Shown piece after piece: positions 7,928-16,149 of a DNA stretch of 64,000 nucleotides. Below the pieces are notes generated by a model. That model was given only the letters and a program-made list of their open reading frames with translations, was not told the origin of the DNA and ran no database searches. Position 1 is the stretch's first letter; each line of letters opens with the position of its first letter. The stretch covers positions 62,001 through 126,000 of the forward strand of contig NZ_RQIH01000013.1 in the NCBI RefSeq assembly GCF_003939025.1, given 5' to 3'. A program made the translations under genes and the position numbers. The stretch is from Rhizobium sophoriradicis. Lineage in GTDB: Bacteria; Pseudomonadota; Alphaproteobacteria; Rhizobiales; Rhizobiaceae.

Positions 7928-10267
7928 ATGTTTATTTTTCGCATGAAATCGCTTGCGGCGAAACTTCTCGTCATCACCGGCATCGCCATCGCGCTTGTTC
8001 TCATCGTCTCGAACTTTTTTCTCATCGGCCAGACACGGGATCGCGTCCAGACGCTGACGATGGATCAGGCCAACCTCGAGGCGAAATCGATCGCCAACGA
8101 AATCGCCGCCAATGTCGGCGAACTCGCCAGTGCCGCGCGCACTATGTCGGGCGTGATCGGCCGCGGCCATGAGGGCAAGTCGCTCGACCGCAAGGGCATG
8201 ATCAATGTGCTGAAGGCCAATCTCGAGCAGAACGCCTTCGCCTTCGGCAGCTGGTTCTGCGAGCAGCTCGGCGCGCTCGACGGCAAGACCACCGAAATCG
8301 CCAACAATAATGACGAAGGCACGAACAAGAACGGCGCCTTCACGCCTTACTGGTCGAAGACCAAGGATGGCGGCGTCCAGTACTCGACCTTCGACAATGA
8401 TTATACCGCCGAATGGTGGAAGCTCGCCGCCGACAGCGGCAAGGGCGCGATCACCACGCCTTACCTTGCCGAGGGAACCGATGTCCCGACGCTGCTGACC
8501 TCGATCGCCTATCCCGTCACGGCGGGCGGCAAGATGATCGGTCTCGCCGGCGTCGACATTTCGCTGAAGTCGCTTACCGACAAGCTGCAGGCGCTGCATC
8601 CTTTCGACTCCGGCCGCGTGACGCTGCTGTCGCAGGCCGGCAACTGGATCGTCGCCCCGACCCCTGACCTGATGACCAAGCAATATGACGGCGAAGGCGC
8701 CGACGTCGTCAAGGCGGCGCTGTCGAACAAGCAGCCCGGCCTCGTCAGGAACCTCGCCTATGACGGCCTCGATCCCTTCGACCGCGTCGTCTATCCCTTC
8801 GCCGTTCCCGGCGTCAACGCCACCTGGGTCGTGCTCGTCGATGTCCCGCACACCGCGATAAACGCGCCGGTTAACGACCAGACCTACATGATGATCATCA
8901 ACGGCCTGATCGTGCTCGGCGCGGTTATGCTTGCGCTCTATTTCGCCGTCCGTTCCCTCGTTCAGCGGCCGCTCGGCGGGCTGGTGGCCAGCGTCAAGGC
9001 GCTGAGCGACGGCCAATATGAGGAGCCGGTCGCAGCTCAGGATCGGAGCGACGAGGTTGGTTCGGTCGCCAAGACGCTCGAAGGCTTCCGCTTTGCGCTC
9101 GCCGATACAAGGCGCCTCGAAGACGAGGCTGCCAGAGAGCGGCAGGCGGCGGAGGCCGAGCGCGGCCGCTCGGAATCGGAACGCCAGGAATCGGTGTCGC
9201 TGCAGCGCCGTATCGTCTCGATCGTCGGCGCCGGCCTTTCCGAGCTGTCGCGGGGCAATCTCGGCCACCGCATCACCGAGGACTTCCCCGGCGAATACGG
9301 CAAGCTGAAGCAGGATTTCAACGCGGCGCTTGCTAGCCTCGAAGAGACCATCAACACCATGAGCCTCAGCGTCGCCAATATCGGCTCCGGCACCGGCGAG
9401 ATCAGCAACAGCGCGTCCGACCTCGCCAAGCGCACCGAACAGCAGGCGGCAAGCCTGGAGGAGACGGCGGCCGCGCTCAACGAGCTCACCGCGCAGGTCG
9501 ATTCCAGCGCCGATAATGCCCGAACGGCGGCCGACAACGTCAGCCTCGCCTGCCAGGACGCCGAAAGGTCCGGCGAAGTGGTGCAGAAGGCGATCGCCTC
9601 GATGCAGGGGATCGAACAGTCTTCGACGGAGGTATCGCGGATCATCGGCGTCATCGACGAGATCGCCTTTCAGACCAATCTGCTGGCGCTGAATGCCGGC
9701 GTCGAAGCGGCGCGGGCCGGTGAGGCCGGCAAGGGTTTTGCCGTGGTCGCCCAGGAAGTGCGCGAACTCGCCCAGCGCTCGGCCAACGCCGCCAAGGAGA
9801 TCAAGACGCTGATCAACACCTCGGCCGTCCAGGTCAAGGAAGGCGTCGATCTCGTCGGGCGCGCCGGCGGCACGCTGCACAAGATCGCCGAACAGGTGAT
9901 GGGCATCAACGACCTCATCCGGCAGATCTCGGCCTCCGCCAGCGAACAGGCCGTGGGGCTGAAGGAAATCAACCAGGCCATGAACCAGATGGACCAGGTG
10001 ACGCAGCAGAACGCGGCGATGGTCGAGGAAGCAACCGCCGCCAGCGTAGCGCTCAACGACGAGGCACAGACGCTGAAAGCGCTCGCCACACGCTTCCGGG
10101 TCTCCGGTTCGGGCAACGCCGCTCAGCTCACCGCCGTCGCCCAGCAGATGCGCGCGCCGGCAACCTCAGCCGCTTCGCCCAGGACCGCAGCCCCGGCAGC
10201 CCGCCGACCGGCCGCGCCATCGCACGGCTCCGCCGCCTTGGCGCAGGACAATTGGGAAGAGTTCTGA
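7928..10267 (+). CDS. Methyl-accepting chemotaxis protein with Cache sensor
   Basis: A 779-residue transmembrane chemoreceptor. There is a short cytoplasmic N-terminus, TM1 (about residues 12-34), a periplasmic double-Cache-like ligand domain to about 320, with WWKLAADSGKGAITTPYLAEG typical of dCache, then TM2 (about 325-345), a HAMP domain, and a long signalling domain. The hairpin tip reads IDEIAFQTNLLALNAGVEAARAGE, the core that contacts CheA and CheW. The extreme C-terminus is NWEEF, close to the NWETF docking peptide of E. coli Tar and Tsr. The ATG at 7928 has AGGA just upstream. The ligand is unknown. No che genes are adjacent, so this is an orphan receptor locus. Confidence 0.93.
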   Translation: MFIFRMKSLAAKLLVITGIAIALVLIVSNFFLIGQTRDRVQTLTMDQANLEAKSIANEIAANVGELASAARTMSGVIGRGHEGKSLDRKGMINVLKANLEQNAFAFGSWFCEQLGALDGKTTEIANNNDEGTNKNGAFTPYWSKTKDGGVQYSTFDNDYTAEWWKLAADSGKGAITTPYLAEGTDVPTLLTSIAYPVTAGGKMIGLAGVDISLKSLTDKLQALHPFDSGRVTLLSQAGNWIVAPTPDLMTKQYDGEGADVVKAALSNKQPGLVRNLAYDGLDPFDRVVYPFAVPGVNATWVVLVDVPHTAINAPVNDQTYMMIINGLIVLGAVMLALYFAVRSLVQRPLGGLVASVKALSDGQYEEPVAAQDRSDEVGSVAKTLEGFRFALADTRRLEDEAARERQAAEAERGRSESERQESVSLQRRIVSIVGAGLSELSRGNLGHRITEDFPGEYGKLKQDFNAALASLEETINTMSLSVANIGSGTGEISNSASDLAKRTEQQAASLEETAAALNELTAQVDSSADNARTAADNVSLACQDAERSGEVVQKAIASMQGIEQSSTEVSRIIGVIDEIAFQTNLLALNAGVEAARAGEAGKGFAVVAQEVRELAQRSANAAKEIKTLINTSAVQVKEGVDLVGRAGGTLHKIAEQVMGINDLIRQISASASEQAVGLKEINQAMNQMDQVTQQNAAMVEEATAASVALNDEAQTLKALATRFRVSGSGNAAQLTAVAQQMRAPATSAASPRTAAPAARRPAAPSHGSAALAQDNWEEF

Positions 10268-10289
10268 TCGTTCCGTTCCGTCTATAATG

Positions 10290-10323
10290 AAAAAAGGCGC
10301 CTGCGAAATCAGGCGCCTTTTTT
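10290..10323. terminator. Bidirectional rho-independent terminator
   Basis: An 8-bp GC-rich stem (GGCGCCTG and its complement) with a 6-base loop, flanked by six A on the left and six T on the right. It serves both the chemoreceptor gene and the convergent ptsN. Confidence 0.92.
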
Positions 10324-10341
10324 GTCAGGAATAGACGCAGT

Positions 10342-10806
10342 TCAGGCCGCGTTCGAGGTCTGCTCTTCGTTGAGGAAGGCGTAGATCGCCGAGGCGGAAT
10401 CGGTGGCGCGCAGCTTTGCCACGAGATCGTGATCACGCAGGACGCGGGCGATGCGCGACAGCGCCTTGAGATGATCGGCGCCGGCGCCTTCCGGCGCCAG
10501 CAGCAGGAAGACGAGATCGACCGGCTGGTCGTCCAGCGCCTCGAAATCGACCGGCTGCTCCAGCCGGGCGAAGATGCCGACGATCGAATGAATGTTCACC
10601 AGCTTGCCGTGGGGAATGGCGATACCGTTGCCGACGCCGGTCGAGCCCAGGCGTTCACGCTGCAGGATGACGTCGAAGATCTCCCGTTCGGAGAGCCCGG
10701 TGATCCTTGCGGCTCTTGCCGCCAATTCCTGAAGCAACTGTTTCTTGGAATTTACTCTGAGGGCGGGAATGATCGCATCCTGATGGAGCAAATCTGCCAA
10801 TGCCAT
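10342..10806 (-). CDS. ptsN: Nitrogen-PTS phosphocarrier EIIA(Ntr)
   Basis: A 154-residue EIIA domain of the nitrogen phosphotransferase system. GNGIAIPHGK carries the phosphorylated His66. In rhizobia the unphosphorylated or phosphorylated form regulates K+ transport, nitrogen and carbon functions through protein contacts rather than sugar uptake. It is the last gene of the lptB-rpoN-hpf-ptsN order and lies 73 bp after hpf. The final TSNAA tail is not conserved in type. A bidirectional terminator lies 20 bp beyond the stop. Confidence 0.95.
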   Translation of the reverse strand: MALADLLHQDAIIPALRVNSKKQLLQELAARAARITGLSEREIFDVILQRERLGSTGVGNGIAIPHGKLVNIHSIVGIFARLEQPVDFEALDDQPVDLVFLLLAPEGAGADHLKALSRIARVLRDHDLVAKLRATDSASAIYAFLNEEQTSNAA

Positions 10807-10879
10807 TTCTTTTTCCTTCTGTCGCCGGGATCAGATGTGCGGGGAAGCGGCGGCGATACCGCCGCTTACCGCCCTGATC

Positions 10880-11455
10880 TCAGCCTTTGATATTGGCCGA
10901 ATCGATCCAGCCAATATTCCCGTCGTGGCGACGGTAAACAATGTTCAGATGTTCCTTGCCGGGGCTGCGGAACAGGAGAAGCGGCTCGTCGGTCATGTCG
11001 AGCGCCATCACGGCGGTGGCGACCGACATGGTCTTCAGCTGCTTCGTGCTTTCAGCGACGATCGCCGGGGCGAAATCGTCGGGAATTTCATCCTCGTGAT
11101 CAGGAACGGAGTCCATGACCGTGTAGGAGACTTCTGCAAAACCATTCAGGTGGTTTCCGGCATGATGGTCCTTCAGCTTGCGCTTGTAGCGGCGCAGACG
11201 CTTCTCGATGCGCTCGGAAGCGGCGTCGAAGGCAAGCTGCGGATCGGTTGCTTCGCCGGCGGCATGCAGCACCACCCCGCTGTCGAGATGAAGCTTGCAG
11301 TCTGCCGAGAAACGAGAACTCGCCTTTTCCACGGTCACCTGGCCGGAATACCCCCCGTCGAAGTATTTCGTGATGGCCATACCAATTTGGTCCTCGATCT
11401 TTTGACGGAACGATTCACCAATTTCCATATGTTTCCCGGATACACGCACACTCAT
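10880..11455 (-). CDS. hpf: Long-form ribosome hibernation promoting factor
   Basis: A 191-residue protein of the long HPF class. The N-terminal S30AE domain (about 1-105) opens MSVRVSGKHMEIGESFRQ, binds the 30S decoding region and stops translation. The C-terminal domain (about 130-190, LNIVYRRHDGNIGWIDSANIKG) dimerises 30S subunits to form 100S ribosomes. I chose the ATG at 11455, preceded by AAGGGA; the in-frame start further upstream adds an unrelated 21 residues. It follows rpoN after an unusually long spacer that contains its own probable promoter. Confidence 0.93.
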   Translation of the reverse strand: MSVRVSGKHMEIGESFRQKIEDQIGMAITKYFDGGYSGQVTVEKASSRFSADCKLHLDSGVVLHAAGEATDPQLAFDAASERIEKRLRRYKRKLKDHHAGNHLNGFAEVSYTVMDSVPDHEDEIPDDFAPAIVAESTKQLKTMSVATAVMALDMTDEPLLLFRSPGKEHLNIVYRRHDGNIGWIDSANIKG

Positions 11456-12034
11456 GGAGTTTCCCTTCTTATGGTCGTTTGCGGGTATCAGTTTACGCCA
11501 AGCCTCAGGTTCATCCAAGCACTTCGCGCAATCTCAAGCAAGATCGGCGTGGGCCTGCGGGCCCTCGGTGCCCTTGGGATGATGGGGATAACTTCAAAAG
11601 GCGCTCACGGCGTCGATTGCGGCGGGCTTCTAGCCAGAGCTTACCAAAAAGTCAATAGGGCGGAAAATCGCCTGCGCCGATGCGCGGGAAACGTGCGGAG
11701 GATTCCTTGCCGACAGGCGCCCCACGCCGATCACCGCTTAGGTGGCTTTCAACGCTTCGCGCTTAAGCTGTGCCGCCTTACGGGTAACATTATGGCGGTG
11801 ATCACTGCTGGCCGGCTGGCGTCGACGGCTGCCCCTCACCCTAACCCACCGGGGTCGAGGCCGCGGCTCGACCCGGTTGGTGGCGGGCGGCGATCTCTTA
11901 GAGTGACAATTGAATTGTCTAAACGCTGAGAAACGTCTGATACCAGTAGAATCAACGCCGTGCAGCGAGTCCACCAAATTCGGACGGCTGGCGATGCGGT
12001 TCCGACCGAGCCCGGCACTTGGATGAGACCCGCG
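11456..12034. other. Long rpoN-hpf spacer with a structured repeat
   Basis: About 580 bp without a supported gene. It holds the candidate hpf promoter and, at 11852-11874, a hairpin with 8-bp arms (GGGTCGAG and its complement) inside a CCCTCACCCTAACCC-type stretch, which looks like a rhizobial intergenic repeat. Open frames here lack coding character. Confidence 0.5.
11627..11655 (-). promoter_or_regulatory. Candidate sigma-70 promoter for hpf-ptsN
   Basis: On the reverse strand TTGACT, a 17-bp spacer, then TAGAAG. It lies about 170 bp upstream of the hpf ATG, inside the rpoN-hpf spacer. Spacing is ideal and both hexamers are close to consensus, but no transcript start is known. Confidence 0.45.
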
Positions 12035-13594
12035 TCAGAAGCCCGCAACCTTGGCCAGCGCCCGCTTCTCGCGGCGGCGTTGGACCGAGGAGGCGATGTT
12101 CATCGCTTCCCGGTATTTCGCCACCGTGCGGCGGGCGAGATCGATGCCGCCCTTCTTCAGCATGTCGACGATATCGTCATCGGAGAGCACCGCGTCCGGG
12201 CTCTCCTGCATGATGAGGGCGCGGATCTTGTGACGCACAGCCTCGGCCGAATGGCTGTCGCCGCCTTCGACGGCGCTGATCGACACTGTGAAGAAATATT
12301 TGAGCTCGAAAAGGCCGCGCGGCGTCAGCATGTATTTGTTCGAGGTGACGCGGCTGACGGTGGATTCGTGCATCTTGATCGCCTCTGCCACCGTCTTCAG
12401 GTTCAGCGGCCGCAGGTGGTCGACGCCGTTGAGCAGGAAGGCATCCTGCTGGCGGACGATCTCGCTTGCCACCTTCATGATCGTCTTTGCCCGCTGATCG
12501 AGGCTGCGCGTCAGCCAGTTGGCGCTCTGCAGGCACTCGGAAAGGAAGGCATGATCCTCACCGTTCCTGGTCACGCGCGAAAAATAGGACTGGTTGACCA
12601 GCACGCGCGGCAGCGTATCCGGATTGAGCTCGACCAACCAGCCGCCGTCCGCGGAGGGCCTGACGACGACATCGGGCATGATCGCTTCGGAAACACCCGC
12701 CTCAAAGCCGCTGCCGGGCTTCGGATTAAGCTGGCGGATTTCACCGAGCATGTCGAGAAGGTCTTCCTCGTCAACGCCGCAGAGCCGCTTCAGCGTGGCG
12801 AAATCGCGCCGCGCCAGCAGTTCGAGATTGTCGACGAGCGCCTGCATGGCAGGGTCGTAGCGGTCCTTCTGCCTGAGCTGGATCGCCAGGCATTCGGCCA
12901 GGCTGCGGGCGAAAACACCCGGCGGATCGAGTGTCTGGAGGGCGGCAAGCACGTGTTCGACCTGTTCGACGCTCGTGCCGAGCCGCTCGCCGGTCTCGAC
13001 GAGATCGGTCTGGAGATAGCCGGCATCGTCGAGTTGATCGATGAAATTCTGCGCGATCAACCGGTCGGTCATGTCAGGCAGGACGAAGGGGATCTGCTGA
13101 GCGAGATGGTCGCGCAGCGACAGCTGGCCGGCGACGAAATCGTCGAGATCATAATCGGCGCCCTCGGTGCTGCCCGGCATCGACTTCCACTGGCCGACAA
13201 GCTCGGGCGCATCGAGGCGCTGCGGGCCGCCGTCATCGGGAAAGACATTGGTATAATTGGCGTCGAGCTCGTCGTTCAGCCGGCCGGTGCTCTCGCTGCC
13301 GCCATTGTCGTACCAGTCGCTGGAGAGCGCCTCAGCGCGATTGTCGGCGCCGTCGTCAGAGCCGGCATCTTCCGGCGGCTGGCCGAACGGCTCGTCCTCG
13401 CCGGCACCCCGTTCGTCACCCGCTTCGCCGTCGTTAGACGGGAATTCGAGCAGCGGGTTCTTTTCCACTTCCTGGGCGATGAACTGATTAAGCTCGAAAT
13501 GCGTCATCTGCAGCAACTGGATGGATTGCATCAGTTGCGGCGTCATCACCAGGGACTGGCTCTGGCGCAGGAAAAGATTGGCGGACAGTGCCAT
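12035..13594 (-). CDS. rpoN: RNA polymerase sigma-54 factor
   Basis: A 519-residue sigma-54. Region I (residues 1-50) is Gln/Leu-rich: QSLVMTPQLMQSIQLLQM. An acidic region II follows to about 125, then the core-binding domain, the DNA-crosslinking/HTH area, and near the C-terminus the RpoN box ARRTVAKYREAMNI, which reads the -24 element. It directs nitrogen-regulated and, in symbionts, nif-type promoters with enhancer-binding activators. The ATG at 13594 begins MALSANLFLRQSQ, the family start; the in-frame upstream extension is not conserved in type. It lies between lptB and hpf-ptsN. A sigma-54-like site overlaps its likely promoter. Confidence 0.96.
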   Translation of the reverse strand: MALSANLFLRQSQSLVMTPQLMQSIQLLQMTHFELNQFIAQEVEKNPLLEFPSNDGEAGDERGAGEDEPFGQPPEDAGSDDGADNRAEALSSDWYDNGGSESTGRLNDELDANYTNVFPDDGGPQRLDAPELVGQWKSMPGSTEGADYDLDDFVAGQLSLRDHLAQQIPFVLPDMTDRLIAQNFIDQLDDAGYLQTDLVETGERLGTSVEQVEHVLAALQTLDPPGVFARSLAECLAIQLRQKDRYDPAMQALVDNLELLARRDFATLKRLCGVDEEDLLDMLGEIRQLNPKPGSGFEAGVSEAIMPDVVVRPSADGGWLVELNPDTLPRVLVNQSYFSRVTRNGEDHAFLSECLQSANWLTRSLDQRAKTIMKVASEIVRQQDAFLLNGVDHLRPLNLKTVAEAIKMHESTVSRVTSNKYMLTPRGLFELKYFFTVSISAVEGGDSHSAEAVRHKIRALIMQESPDAVLSDDDIVDMLKKGGIDLARRTVAKYREAMNIASSVQRRREKRALAKVAGF

Positions 13595-13669
13595 GACGGA
13601 CGCGAAACTCCCCTCAATTCCTCCGGGAAACCGCGTCCAGTTAACGCCTCGGGCCACGGAAATCCAGTT

Positions 13670-13685
13670 GGCCCAAAAATTGCTT
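13670..13685 (+). promoter_or_regulatory. Sigma-54 (-24/-12) type site in the rpoN upstream region
   Basis: TGGCCC, five A, then TTGCT: GG and GC are separated by exactly 10 bp as required. The site reads on the forward strand, opposite to rpoN, 76 bp upstream of the rpoN start. A possible rpoN -35 (TTGACC, reverse strand, 13700-13705) places its -10 inside this site. Confidence 0.5.
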
Positions 13686-13799
13686 TTTTATCTCATTTGG
13701 TCAAGCGGAACTAAGCGACAAGGTGAATTTCCGCGCCGGCGAGAGCATGACGGATGCCGATTTCAGGCCGTTTTAGCCCAAAATCAGCCTGATCCAGCG

Positions 13800-14600
13800 T
13801 CAGAGGCTGAATTTGTCGCCGAGATAGAGCCGGCGCACTTCCGGATTATTGACGATATCGTTCGCCCGGCCATGGGTCAGCACTTCGCCGGCATGAATGA
13901 TATAGGCGCGGTCGATGAGACCGAGGGTCTCGCGCACATTGTGGTCGGTGATGAGAACACCGATGCCGCGCGCCGTCAGGTGATGGACGAGGTTCTGGAT
14001 GTCGGCGACCGAGATCGGGTCGACACCGGCAAATGGCTCGTCGAGCAGCATGAAGGTCGGGTCGGTCGCCAGCGCACGGGCGATTTCGAGACGGCGGCGC
14101 TCGCCGCCGGAAAGAGCGACGGCAGCACTCTTTCTGAGCTTCTGGATATGAAATTCCTCCAGCAGCTCGTTCAGCTTCTGCTCGCGCTCGGCCTTGTCCT
14201 TGACATGCACTTCAAGGACGGCGCGGATGTTTTCTTCCACCGTCAGCCCACGAAAGATCGAGGCTTCCTGCGGCAGATAACCGACGCCGAGGCGGGAGCG
14301 GCGGTACATCGGCATGGTCGTGACGTCGTTGCCGTCGATTTCGATCGTGCCTTCATCCACCGGCACAAGGCCGGTAATCATGTAGAAACAGGTCGTCTTG
14401 CCCGCACCGTTCGGACCGAGAAGGCCGACGGCCTCGCCACGGCGCACCACCAGAGAAACGCCGTTGACGACGCGACGCGTCGCATAGGTCTTCGTCAGAC
14501 CGCGGGCGATCAGCGTTCCCTGATAGCGACTCTTGTCGGCGGCACCCGCAGCTTGTGGCTCGGGCTGGCCGAACATGGTGGATAGCGATGATAATTTCAC
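13800..14600 (-). CDS. lptB: LPS export ABC transporter ATP-binding protein LptB
   Basis: An ABC ATPase of about 266 residues that powers lipopolysaccharide extraction from the inner membrane with LptF and LptG. It has Walker A GPNGAGKTTC, the signature LSGGERRRLEIARAL, Walker B FMLLDEPFAGVDP and the H-loop LITDHNVRET. The core starts about 25 residues in (LIARGLTKTYATRRVVNG). The exact start is uncertain: a GTG at 14600, 13 bp after the lptA stop, or an ATG at 14576. Neither has a strong Shine-Dalgarno sequence. It is third in lptC-lptA-lptB and lies 205 bp upstream of rpoN. An N-terminal tail rich in Ser and Ala precedes the ABC fold. Confidence 0.94.
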   Translation of the reverse strand: MKLSSLSTMFGQPEPQAAGAADKSRYQGTLIARGLTKTYATRRVVNGVSLVVRRGEAVGLLGPNGAGKTTCFYMITGLVPVDEGTIEIDGNDVTTMPMYRRSRLGVGYLPQEASIFRGLTVEENIRAVLEVHVKDKAEREQKLNELLEEFHIQKLRKSAAVALSGGERRRLEIARALATDPTFMLLDEPFAGVDPISVADIQNLVHHLTARGIGVLITDHNVRETLGLIDRAYIIHAGEVLTHGRANDIVNNPEVRRLYLGDKFSL

Positions 14601-14613
14601 GTGGGAGGCCGGT

Positions 14614-15246
14614 TCAGTTCTGCTTCTGCGAGTTCGGCTGCGATTTCGGATCGAGCTGAATCTGGACACGCCCGCCGCAGCTTTCAAGCTCCGCCCGGCC
14701 GGTTTGCATATGAACGGTCAGCTTACAGCCGGTGAAGACGTTCGGCCCATCCGAAAGAATAACCTTGTTTCCCTGGTCCGCCGTGAGGATGAACGTCTGC
14801 GCGGCCATGTCAAAACTGCCGTCATCAGCCGTCGCCGTCTGCGTGCCCGAGACCAGGTAGACCTTGTCCGTCACCAGGATCTTGTCGATATCGGCGCTTC
14901 CCGATGCCAGCGAGGCCGACTGCTCCGGTTTGGCTTCGGGTTGCGCCGCCGCGTCGGCGCCCGGCTTTGCCGCCTTGTCCTTGTAATAGACGGTCATCTT
15001 TCCGGACTGCAGCGTTGTTGTGCCCTGGACGACCTTGACATTGCCGGTGAAAAGGGCCGTGTGCTCCTGGTCGTGGATCTCCAGCTTATCGCTTTCGATT
15101 TGGATCGGCTGGTCGTTGGAAAGCTTCATGCCCGACATGGTCGTCGACTGTGCGCCCGCGCCCGCGGCCGTCAGAATAAGGGCAAATGCGCCGGCAATGA
15201 ATGCTACGCCAGTCTTGCAAGCTGAAATGCGACAATCTTTTGTCAT
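14614..15246 (-). CDS. lptA: LPS transport periplasmic protein LptA
   Basis: A 210-residue exported protein of the OstA/LptA family, which forms the periplasmic bridge carrying LPS between LptC and LptD. It has a signal peptide (about residues 1-32, hydrophobic core VAFIAGAFALILTAAGAGA followed by QS). The jelly-roll domain includes QIESDKLEIHDQEHTALFTG and VQGTTTLQSGKMTVYY, the family hallmark. A linker of about 25 residues rich in Ala, Lys and Pro (GADAAAQPEAKPEQ) is inserted after the first strands. The gene starts 14 bp after lptC and ends 13 bp before lptB. Confidence 0.93.
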   Translation of the reverse strand: MTKDCRISACKTGVAFIAGAFALILTAAGAGAQSTTMSGMKLSNDQPIQIESDKLEIHDQEHTALFTGNVKVVQGTTTLQSGKMTVYYKDKAAKPGADAAAQPEAKPEQSASLASGSADIDKILVTDKVYLVSGTQTATADDGSFDMAAQTFILTADQGNKVILSDGPNVFTGCKLTVHMQTGRAELESCGGRVQIQLDPKSQPNSQKQN

Positions 15247-15260
15247 GGTGACCCGGCTGG

Positions 15261-15926
15261 TTAGGTGCCCTGTTTATGGATGGTGGATGGATCGACATTC
15301 ATGCGAACATTCCCCTCGAATGTGATCACCCGCCCCTTATCTGTTATCTCAAGCGTCTTCGCAACAATGGAGGCATTATCCTTGGTGATGGTGACGGGGT
15401 CGTCGCTGCGCATGTTGCCGCCCTTGATATCGAGCCGGGCGGACTGGAATTGCGCGTTGAGGCCGCTGCTCAGCACCAGGGTGAAGGGAGCCGTCATATG
15501 CAGATTGTCGGTGGCGCGGTTGTAATCGGCGGTCGAGGCGACGACGCGGGCGATCAGGCCGTCATTCATCGGCACGGCGGCCTTGATGGTCTCCAGCGTG
15601 ATGAAATCGGGATTACGGATATCCTGCAGCGCCCGTTCGGCGAGCATCGAATAGTTGATGCCGTCGGAATTGCGGCCGGCGATCGCCGGCTTTTCCATCA
15701 CGACCTTGCCGTTCTCGATCTTGGCGCCTTCGAACTTGACGTTTTCGGGCAGGTAGATGCTGACCAGCGCCACCGCCGTGAGGCCAGCGGCGACGATGAG
15801 GGCCGCCACCGGCAGCAGGATCTTCAGCCGCCGCACCCGGGCGGAATGGAACAACGCGTCGCCATAGGCGCTCCTGCCGGAGCCCGCATAGGCGGCCTGT
15901 CCGTTGTTCTTCAGGGTATCGAGCAT
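15261..15926 (-). CDS. lptC: LPS export protein LptC
   Basis: A 221-residue bitopic protein of the LptC family. The N-terminal cytoplasmic stretch of about 35 residues is followed by one transmembrane helix (ILLPVAALIVAAGLTAVALV, about 36-58) and a periplasmic jelly roll similar to LptA. It receives LPS from the LptBFG complex. I chose the ATG at 15926 (MLDTLKNNGQAAY). The much longer open frame upstream crosses the promoter region and contains AT-rich, non-family sequence. It is the first gene of the reverse-strand LPS-export group, divergent from sppA. Confidence 0.88.
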   Translation of the reverse strand: MLDTLKNNGQAAYAGSGRSAYGDALFHSARVRRLKILLPVAALIVAAGLTAVALVSIYLPENVKFEGAKIENGKVVMEKPAIAGRNSDGINYSMLAERALQDIRNPDFITLETIKAAVPMNDGLIARVVASTADYNRATDNLHMTAPFTLVLSSGLNAQFQSARLDIKGGNMRSDDPVTITKDNASIVAKTLEITDKGRVITFEGNVRMNVDPSTIHKQGT

Positions 15927-16149
15927 AGGTCTCGTTCCATGTGCGGTGATCGCCGCGCCTTCGTAACAAAGCCGGCCGCCAATCACAGTTCGTTTCGCAT
16001 TATTACATTGGCTTGCCAATATGGAATTTTTTCTGCAACAAGCAACAAAATGGAAAAACATTAAAAAGTGGCATTCGTACGCGCCGCTGCCATCTATTTC
16101 ACCGACGACCGGCGCCATGCCGACGCCGGGCCAGTGCTGGAGGTACCTC

